Of a stretch of 64,000 nucleotides of DNA, positions 56,401-64,000 are shown piece after piece. Every line of letters begins with the position of its first letter. The stretch's first letter is position 1. A program made the position numbers and the translations under genes. A model generated the notes under the pieces. It did not search any database, had not been told where the DNA came from, and was given only the letters and a program-made list of their open reading frames with translations. Source of the stretch: Nephromyces sp. MM_2019 (taxonomy: Eukaryota; Apicomplexa; Aconoidasida; Nephromycida). The DNA lies in assembly GCA_015657535.1 (NCBI GenBank), contig JADHZB010001612.1, forward strand, positions 56,953 to 120,952. The letters run 5' to 3'.

Positions 56401-58981
56401 TCTATACGCGTAGCTAGGTAGTTTCTTTTGCACGCATTACTCATGAGTGCAGGAGCCCAAACCACCTCTTTGAAGCAAAGCGACTAATGCAAACACTTGC
56501 TTGAAAGATTATAAACATAAACCCGTGGCGCGGTACGCGCAATGTCAAGTCCAGTATACGCAGCCAGGGAATTTATAAAAACTTGTTTGATATCTTATTA
56601 TTAATTATATTATTCCATAAGGAGGGCACAATCATGCGTTTTTTCAGATTTCGTTTTATTATTCAAAGATAGGTATTATATTATCCATCAACATTGTGGT
56701 ACTAATATCTCAGACTGCTATTAAAAATTAGTGGAGCTAGCAATCAACAACGTGGATTTATCTGAAAGTGAGGCGCTTGTTAAGCGAGTATGGTTACAAT
56801 ATCAGTGTGCGGAAAATATTTGTTGTCGCTGCTTGCGGTATCCCATCAGAGGTGATAACAGCAAATGTGTAGTATGCATACCAAATAGCCTTTGATGAGC
56901 TGTGAATTCTTCATTTTATTACCCGGGATTCCTCGAATATTAGCCCAAATGAATATATCTTGCCAGGCTGATACTTTGGCAATACGAAACATTTCGTTGC
57001 CTGTGACCAGGTGGCAAGCAACCAACTTTATAGCATGGACTAGGAATTTTTTAAGCTCGGGACAAAAGAGCTCATTATCAATAAATACTATAAAAATAAC
57101 AATTAAAATACATATTAAAGATTAAATGAAACTCCAGCTTAAAATATCTAAAAGAGCTCTAATATTTATTATATTATGGTTGAAATTAGAATGGTAGTTT
57201 GTTGAGTGCTGCTTAACAATTCAAAGTGCGAAATAGCGCTCAATAGAGGAAAAAATACAGCCCGCCATAAGAGAGAAGACTAACGCAGCATATAACAGTC
57301 AAAAAATTTTGTCTTAACAGATCAAAAGTGCTATAATCCATGCATCCTGGGCAGGCGCCATAAAGCTTAGCGTATTGCAACAGGAAAGGTTTAGGGGTAG
57401 GAAGCCGTCATGATTTGATTAAATGTTGCTTCGCTGCGAGTGTGAAGACTTTGAGGGCGCTAAGTAGATCAGAAGTTTAAAAATCAGGAGAGCTTCAGCA
57501 CGCATGAAGTAACTTTAGCTATACTTATGCACGGTAGCATCGTCAATAATTGAGTGATTAGTGTTCCATCGAGCGTCTACTTTTGAATCCCGCCAAAAGT
57601 CATTGAGAAAAGTAGAACTAGCAATTTCAATAGCTATTGGCTCAAAAAAAAGCTTCGGATTCAATGATTCTAAATAAGGAGAAAATATGACACGCAAAAA
57701 CCTTTTAGCGTGCAAAAAAAAAATTGTTACCCCTCACCAATACTCTGAATCCTCTTAATTAAAAAGGTTCGGTTAAAAAACTAGGTCCTTGCAACTTTCC
57801 CGAGGTGTTCGCAACTTTCGGAATTCTAATTCTTAACAAATTCATAGCCAAATTTTTTTACCAAAGAAGTTCGTATGCATCTCTTGAGTTACTCCAAGCG
57901 CCTGCTATCACCGTTAACTTCTTGAGAAACGACTTTATTTTTTTCAGTCAGCTTAAGGCATTATTCTTATACCACAGCTTCCAAACTGTATTACCGCTTC
58001 AAACATATCGATGAAAGACATATGGCAACAGTACATCCTATATATACAGCACTCATTTCCAACGTTCGACGATTCACAGCATGCTATATTACAAAATTAA
58101 CTAGGAACAGCAAACATTCGAAAGAAATTTTAAAAAGCTAAAGTACTGGCAAACATAAAAAATATCTTCATTATTCGCCGAGATGATACAAAATATTATA
58201 TTAAAGACTCCCCCATGAAGCAAGAACTTCCGAATATTTAGTTATTATAAGTAAATCCACCATAACCTAGCAATACCTGTTGCTAGTTTCAACATAAATG
58301 CCTCTTTACCACAAACGGGTAGCAGAAACTTCGAGCAAAGAGGTATACCTCGTACTATACTAGCTGCCCCCCCAATTAATAAACGAAAAGTAACTCACGA
58401 GGCTCCGCAAAATTGATCAGGCTGCCATATCCTGCTTTAGCTAAACATAAGATACTCGAGCTTTCAACGGTGAAGATTACCACCTAAGACATCGAATATC
58501 ATCACTAGGAGGATGAATTTTTTACGAATTTCGTACCTTTTTTTTACTTGAAAAAAACACACTTGGAATTCAAATTAATAGTTTTTAAAAATAATTTTAC
58601 GATGTGACTCATTATAAACAATTTTTTACAGCTTAAAATTCAATCTTTATACGTTTATAATGTTATGCTTTTCTAATTTTGCGAAATTTGATCCATCTTT
58701 ACAAGCCAGAAAATTTCACATTGCAGGCGACCTCATGAAAAAAAAAGTTGATTATAGTTTGAGCTTAGTGTCTTTTATTTGATTTCTGGTGTATCATCAA
58801 CGAATGCGTAGGAGCTTAAATTAACCAGTAATTGAAGAGCTCCTGTCCTAAGCAAATTGCTTAGCTAAATACTCAAAAAAATAGAAAATAAGCGGTTGAA
58901 TGGAAAGATACTGCAGCATGAAGAAAGGCATTTCAGACTTTAAGCATTTGCATTCAAAGTGAGATGAAAATTGAAGCACTC
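53461..58981. other. Convergent intergenic region
   Basis: This lies between the 3' ends of the helicase (plus) and TBCE (minus). Apart from the uncertain small frame at 54183-54674, I find no supportable gene. An imperfect duplication of about 60 bases lies at 55210-55292 (two copies of TGCTCTAAAAT followed by a GAG(T/C)AAATTCC-like end). Base composition changes from T- and GT-rich on the plus strand to more neutral, and then A-rich near 58500. Confidence 0.5.
54183..54674 (+). CDS. Possible small membrane-protein gene, unresolved
   Basis: An ATG at 54183 opens a 59-residue frame (MKWRRDSADTNLALAFLLCL at its start) with two hydrophobic stretches that could be membrane helices, closing at 54360-54362. 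A GT just before that stop and an acceptor-like TTTATTTGTAG near 54420 could splice it to either of two downstream frames that stay open to about 54590 or 54674. The second of these contains further hydrophobic segments. A 142-residue frame (54164-54592) overlaps in another phase. I recognise no family. AT-rich sequence gives hydrophobic frames by chance, so this may not be a gene. Confidence 0.2.
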
Positions 58982-61900
58982 TCAATCAGTCTCTGAAATA
59001 CTTTTGATACGGATAGTATGATTGTCCTCTAATCCATAATAAGCTAAATCTCTGGAATCATCTTCAAGCTTGACAGAAATCGGCATAACCTAAAACAGCA
59101 ACAGCAGCTTTAAACTATGAAAAACTCGCACCGAGCAACAGCGTTAGTGAGAATGCGTTTTTTTGCCTCTTCTCATACAATCGAAACCAGCCATAAGATT
59201 CAGTCAATAGCATCGATATGGGGTTATATCAGAAACTTTCTCAGGCAAATCTTTCAGCTGCAACACACTATGCTTTTGAAATATCAAGCGACGCTAGAAT
59301 CGGCACCAAAAAATGCATTTACGGAGATTTCCAAAGATTTCAAAGACAAAAAGGAGTTTAACCTTCAAGTAGAAACTTTATCAGAGAAAATTATTCACCC
59401 AGAATAATAAGTAAGCGTAATTTAAGCAAGCATGCACATACTAAAACCCTTATTTCAAGGGTTCAATCATTCCAAGACTCTATATAGCTACACATAATAG
59501 TAATATCTGAAGGAAAATTCGCAAAAAAAATCTCAATTCTCTTGCAAAAAACCTCCTACAAAATCCTACGAATCAAATTTGAGGTTAAAGTTGAATAGAG
59601 CAAGCATTAATGGGATTCTCGCACACACACTTGCATCAATCATAATAAGCTTTTCGCCAATAAAAAAAAAAGAAATTTTACTCCCGTGAAATCACGAAAA
59701 CATGCCAAAAGCCTCAATATCCCAGAATTATGTACGAATTTTTGCGAAGCAATTCCAGAGGATACCAAAAGCACAACTCAGACACCTATCGAAAGAATAT
59801 ACAGACGAAAAAAAGATATTTAGAGATACCCCATTATTATACATAAGCTGCTGCTCCACGGCAGGTATGCCAAAAAGGCGGGTACATAGCACCTTCAACT
59901 CCCTGAAAACGAAAAATCTTAATTCAAGCATGTATATTCCGCATCCAGCAAGAAGATGCAACCTTGCTGTGAAAAAAGCACACGCCCAACTTGGGTGACT
60001 ATTACTGGTCTCTTATACCCTCAATGAGAAAATTATACCCTTTTGCTGCGAAAAAAGCCTCAGATACGATGAATGCTACGAGAAAAAACACACTTTCTTA
60101 TGGCATTGTTACTACCAGCTTCTTCGCATTCAAATACCACCAAAAAAGAAAATTTTTGGAACTTTTTCTGCATACCGAACTGTACTAAAAGGTGAAAGTA
60201 GGGTTTCCTATATCAAGTCGTAATAAACTTGCAAAGAGGAGGCTACATGGTGCCTCAAAGGAAGCTATCAACTAGATATAATATCCAAAATGAAATTCGC
60301 AGGATTTTATCTCTAGCATCAGATTTTGCACAATACAGAAAATAATATATTAAAATTATTAGCAAAAAAAGAAGTTCAACCACGAAAGAAGGATAATGCT
60401 GGTGTGTTGGTGTGTGTGTTCGCGTGTTTTTTGGTGTGCAAAAAAATTTTTACCAAACGGCGGAACTCTTAGAGCCTCATTTTTTCGCAGAAAAAATCAA
60501 GGAAACGCGTTGGAAATGGCGTAATAAGAAACTAAAAAAATCTCAAAATAAAGTACTCAGAGACTGACAATATCAAAAAAACTATCAGGAATGGCTGATC
60601 AAAAAAGTCAGCCAAGCAAAACCTTCATAAAGCACGAATATGCATATAATTTTTTAAAGTCAGTAAGCTCATAGAACAAAATCCCTGAAAGTCACTAAGG
60701 TAATCAGCTATATCACGGACACTCAAAAGAAATTGAAAAAAAAGCGGTAAAGCTTGCAGAAACAAGCCTTTTGAGATTTTCTATATGCTCTCTGGCACAC
60801 AAGAAAGCTACAACAGAGCAAAAAAAAACATCAAAAGACACGGAAGGTCAGCCACAAAAACTCATTCATTGAGCTACTTTTAAAAGAAGCAGATAAAATT
60901 TTTCAAAAAGCCTGCAGATAGAAGAGATTAAAATGAAAAACAACTTTGAAAAATGCCAAAAAAATTTCACAAAACCTTCTGCATCATAAAAAAAATACAG
61001 CCTCTCGAACTTCGCCTTATACTGCAACCTCAATGCGAGCTTAATATTCCTCTAAAGATGAGTTTATTTCAAAGTTGAATGCAAAAAAAAACCACACTAG
61101 CGGGTTTCTTTACGTAGCAAAATATTCAAACAATTTGACGCCAAAACTACGCGATTTATTGAGTATTTTTTTCATCAAGTAAAAAAGGTGTTTCGCATAT
61201 ATAATAAACCACACGCACTGAGAAACAACAAATACTAACCCCTTAGAAGCTAAAAAAAAAGTTGAAAATAAGCTCTCGAGATCAAGAAAAATCGGAAGAA
61301 ATCTCATAAAACTAGGCGTATATTTTCACTCGGAATCTTCAATAGAGCAACCCCCTTAAAACTTTAAAAAAAATTACAAAACAGCGAATGATGTCTACTG
61401 CATTATGGAAAAGCAATAGATGTGTGCATCTACCTACGTTAAAGTCATATTTAGAGGCAACTTTCTCATTGAAGGCGCCCTTCCTAATGTCTTTTCGGTT
61501 TCGGGAACAAGCCAAACTGCCACCAATGAGCGAGAGAATAAGGGAACAGATGAAGATTCGCTCTCGCCGGCATTAAGCAAAGGCGCTGAGAAAATTAAAA
61601 TTCAGTAAATGCGTGAGTGTTGCAACGCCAATTTATCTCATCATGGCTTTTCAATGCATGTATATACGATAATATAGAAGATATACAATCAACTCTTTTT
61701 TAAGTTATCCATATCACTATATAAAAAATATTTTAGATTGAAATATAGTGCATTGGAGGATACTTTTCAGTCAAAAATACTTTTAAAAGCTCTTAACAAT
61801 CGATAAAAATAAAGTGTTTTTGCCCTTTTTAGCTGCTCTATCAAATTCATCTCATTTTGAAAGATCTTACCAATAAATCTCATATCAAAAAGAATAAAAA

Positions 61901-63789
61901 TAAATATAACAAACAAAAACCTAATTGGGCATCAGCAAAGAGATCAGAGGCTGTTAAAGTTTTCTAAAACTTTGCGAGATCTCCTCATTACATAAAAAAA
62001 CACAAAAAATGACGGAATTTGTGAATTCAAGAAGCAGAAAGATGAAAAAATAGACTGTTAAACATCAACAGCTAACAGGAGTTTTCGAGTAAAAAACCTC
62101 TTGCTATTGAAAATGGGGATTTAAGAAAAACTCCCACGTAGAAAGAGATTAACACACAGGCATGGTGTCCCAAAGGTATCTAAGCAAAGATACCTGAGTT
62201 TCATTAAATTTAACTGCTTAAAAGAAGAAGAAAAAGCAGCAAATTTAGTATAGAAAATGACTTGCAAAAATACTCAGATTATTAAATGCTAGAAAAAAAG
62301 CAAACCCGCTGCTAGGTCCTGATGTATCTCTAGGAGCCTCTTATTATGGGCATGGCCCTGTTCAAAAAAAATAGCAATTTTTTTAGTATCTTGCCATGCA
62401 TCTTTTTTCTTTATAAAATACTTAATAAGCATTTAAAAACTATGAAGGGAATATCCATCATATCACACTAGCCAATATTAGTAACTCCAAAAAAATTTGG
62501 AGTCCTCAGGTTACTCTAGTCCACAGCTACTTATAGAATTAAACTGTAAGAAAAACACAAATTTCTCATGTGCTTCTTCGCAAATATAATGCGTATTGAT
62601 ACTACGACAGTTAGCACAGCAAATATCAAAGAAAATGCTGTGTTCGAGCTTTTATCAGTTACTTCTGGTATGATGGCAGCTTATATCAGCAGGACACTAA
62701 CTGCCTAGATTTTCAAGCCTAGACAGAGCATTTTAAAACTTCCCACAGTGTGTATATGTAAACACGAGAAGTAAAAATGGTAGATATTTTCCTGAAGATG
62801 TAAAAAATTACAGGCAAATTCTCAAGAAAAGCTGCGATAACTTTCTCTTTGGGTTAGGAGCTAACTTCAGATGCCTTACATTCATTCGTGTGTTAGCAAC
62901 TTGAGGATGAAACGAATAAGGTAGAACGCGAGTGAGTATCTAACTGACCGATTCGCTAGAGCCTCTAGTATATCTGTGTGTGTGCGTGTTTAATTGACGA
63001 ATACGCTACAGCCTCCACTATTTTTGTGCGTAACTGATCAATACACTACAGGCTCCAATATCTGCGTGTGTGTGTGTCTAACTGATCGACACCTCCTCAA
63101 CCTAAAAAACGCACTAAGCTAATACAACCAAGGAAGAATACTCTTTTACACAAATAAAGCAGAGAAACCTGCCGTCAAAGCAAGCCTCTTTCTGCTTCTG
63201 CTCTTACTAGCATTAAAAGATCATTACTAAATCGTTACTTGCCCTAAATAACAAGATAGAGCTAGTCACCAGGTATATTTATTGCTAACTGTGATAAAAA
63301 ACTTCATCAACATAGTTAGAATAGCAAACTAATATTGAAGGGAATTAGCGGTTTATTTCACACAGCTAACCTAACATTAAGCGAAAGATGCAATATCAAA
63401 ACTTCATTAGTAAAACAAAAAAAATGCTGGGTGCTCATATACTAATGCAGATTCTCCACAAGTGTTAAAAACTGTATTTCTGTGATATTTTCTTCCTTTT
63501 ACGCTTTGTTTGTAGAGCTTTACTCCCTCTGTTATGATTTTACTTCTTCTTCTCCTCCTTCTTCTTCTTCTTCTCTTTCTCCTTCTTCTTCTAAAAAATT
63601 CACTTCACAACACCAAAAGTAAAGTTTCGGAACGTTTTGACATACAGCTTCAGGAGGATCCACTTCAAGTATAACTTTGTTTTTCGCTGCTGTGAGGAAG
63701 ATGAAGTATCTCTCTGATACTCTTCTATCTGAACTCTTCACCTGAGTCCCATTCAAAACTTCCAACTCTGGAAATATCGATGTTACAAC
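58982..63789 (-). CDS. TBCE: Tubulin-folding cofactor E, C-terminal part (5 exons, runs off window)
   Basis: Exons (minus strand): 63646-63789, 62306-62357, 61438-61585, 59830-59902 and 58982-59089. All are in phase and give 174 residues plus stop. The first visible exon is the cap of a leucine-rich repeat domain: FPELEVLNGTQVKSSDRR, then SERYFI, as in TBCE. A linker follows. Then comes a ubiquitin-like domain: SLVAVWLVPETEK, LPLNMTLTELKVLCTRLFGI, QQLMYNNG and VKLEDDSRDLAYYGLEDNHT. This C-terminal Ubl with its short-side YGLEDN turn is the hallmark of cofactors B and E; the preceding repeat cap points to E. TBCE takes alpha-tubulin from the folding pathway to the alpha/beta heterodimer with cofactors C and D. 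The CAP-Gly domain and the main repeats should lie right of the window. Another LRR-Ubl protein is possible but less likely. Confidence 0.85.
62936..63090. repeat. Degenerate tandem repeat with GT tails in TBCE intron
   Basis: Three to four units of about 50 bases share TAACTGA(C/T)CGA or a variant, then CGCTA(C/G)AGCCTC and a GTGTGTG-like tail. They lie in the intron 62358-63645. Here GT is on the strand opposite to transcription, unlike most GT runs in the helicase gene. Confidence 0.6.
63541..63593. repeat. CTT-rich simple repeat in TBCE intron
   Basis: CTT and CTCC units on the plus strand (GAA-rich on the sense strand) start about 50 bases past the donor of the first visible TBCE exon. 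They create a Glu-rich reverse frame that is not coding. Confidence 0.85.
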
Positions 63790-64000
63790 CTAAAAGCAAA
63801 ACATAAAATTTGAACGAAAAAGCTCAACTATAAAGTATAATCATCTTAGCATAGCTTTTCAGTGAAGATATACTGTGATAAGTATCAAATGCAGTTGATA
63901 GCTATGGGCTGCATGAATCAAAAAGATGAAGATGAGTTGTTTTTGCACACAAATAATTTGGGCTGCATCAATAGCAACTAGGTACATGAAGAAGACGAAG
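63790..64000 (-). other. Upstream TBCE intron, cut by the window edge
   Basis: The acceptor TTTTAG at 63790-63795 marks the 3' end of an intron on the minus strand. No leucine-rich-repeat exon is readable before the window ends, so the preceding exon must lie outside. Confidence 0.6.

Noticed and set aside
60211..60262. Possible TBCE exon on the minus strand reading LLFASLLRLDIGNPTFTF after an acceptor-like site
   Set aside because: It resembles a Ubl helix and fits the preceding phase, but its only donor gives the wrong phase for the last exon. The exon at 59830-59902 (ELKVLCTRLFGI, QQLMYNNG) matches the Ubl fold better and fits both neighbours exactly.
63532..63645. Glu-rich continuation of the TBCE exon frame
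   Set aside because: It comes from a CTT repeat past a strong GTATGT donor. Splicing at 63646 joins in phase to the next Ubl-side exon.

Overview
The window is AT-rich nuclear DNA from a eukaryote whose genes are cut by many GT-AG introns. It looks like an alveolate, most probably an apicomplexan or a close relative. The reasons are a subtilisin with a very long pro-region and the calcium-site-like stretch NNIDDDNNGYVDDVHGWNF, a starch-binding CBM20 protein, an adenosine kinase of the length seen in coccidia, and an intron-dense layout. No species can be named from the sequence alone. Gene structures were built by hand from protein-family similarity, splice consensus and phase. Every complete model closes with a total coding length divisible by three.

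Layout. Bases 1-5498 hold no gene I can support. A short intronless CBM20 protein lies on the minus strand (5499-6185). A gene-poor stretch follows (6186-11227). Next come a four-exon secreted subtilisin-like protease on the minus strand (11228-15042) and a ten-exon, catalytically dead E2-like protein of the AKTIP/FTS family on the minus strand (17845-20878). Diverging from it across about 1.7 kb is a five-exon adenosine kinase on the plus strand (22582-26518). After 5.4 kb without a clear gene, a roughly 21-exon DEAH-box helicase of the DHX37/Dhr1 family fills 31947-53460 on the plus strand. It contains the canonical helicase motifs, an acidic insert and many GT-rich microsatellites in its introns. 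The last gene, on the minus strand, is the 3' part of tubulin-folding cofactor E (58982-63789), which continues past the right edge.

The genes are housekeeping or cell-biological and do not form an operon or pathway: purine salvage (adenosine kinase), small-subunit ribosome assembly (DHX37), tubulin folding (TBCE), a probable vesicle/dynein adaptor subunit (FTS), glucan binding (CBM20) and secretory proteolysis (subtilisin). I found no mobile element, CRISPR array, rRNA or tRNA.

I did not find a convincing new system. The most unusual items are a candidate 20-nt intron in the FTS-like gene, three candidate microexons in the helicase insert, a perfect 16-bp hairpin in adenosine kinase intron 1, a 22-bp perfect palindrome, a 77-bp minisatellite and a strong strand asymmetry of GT repeats that follows transcription direction.
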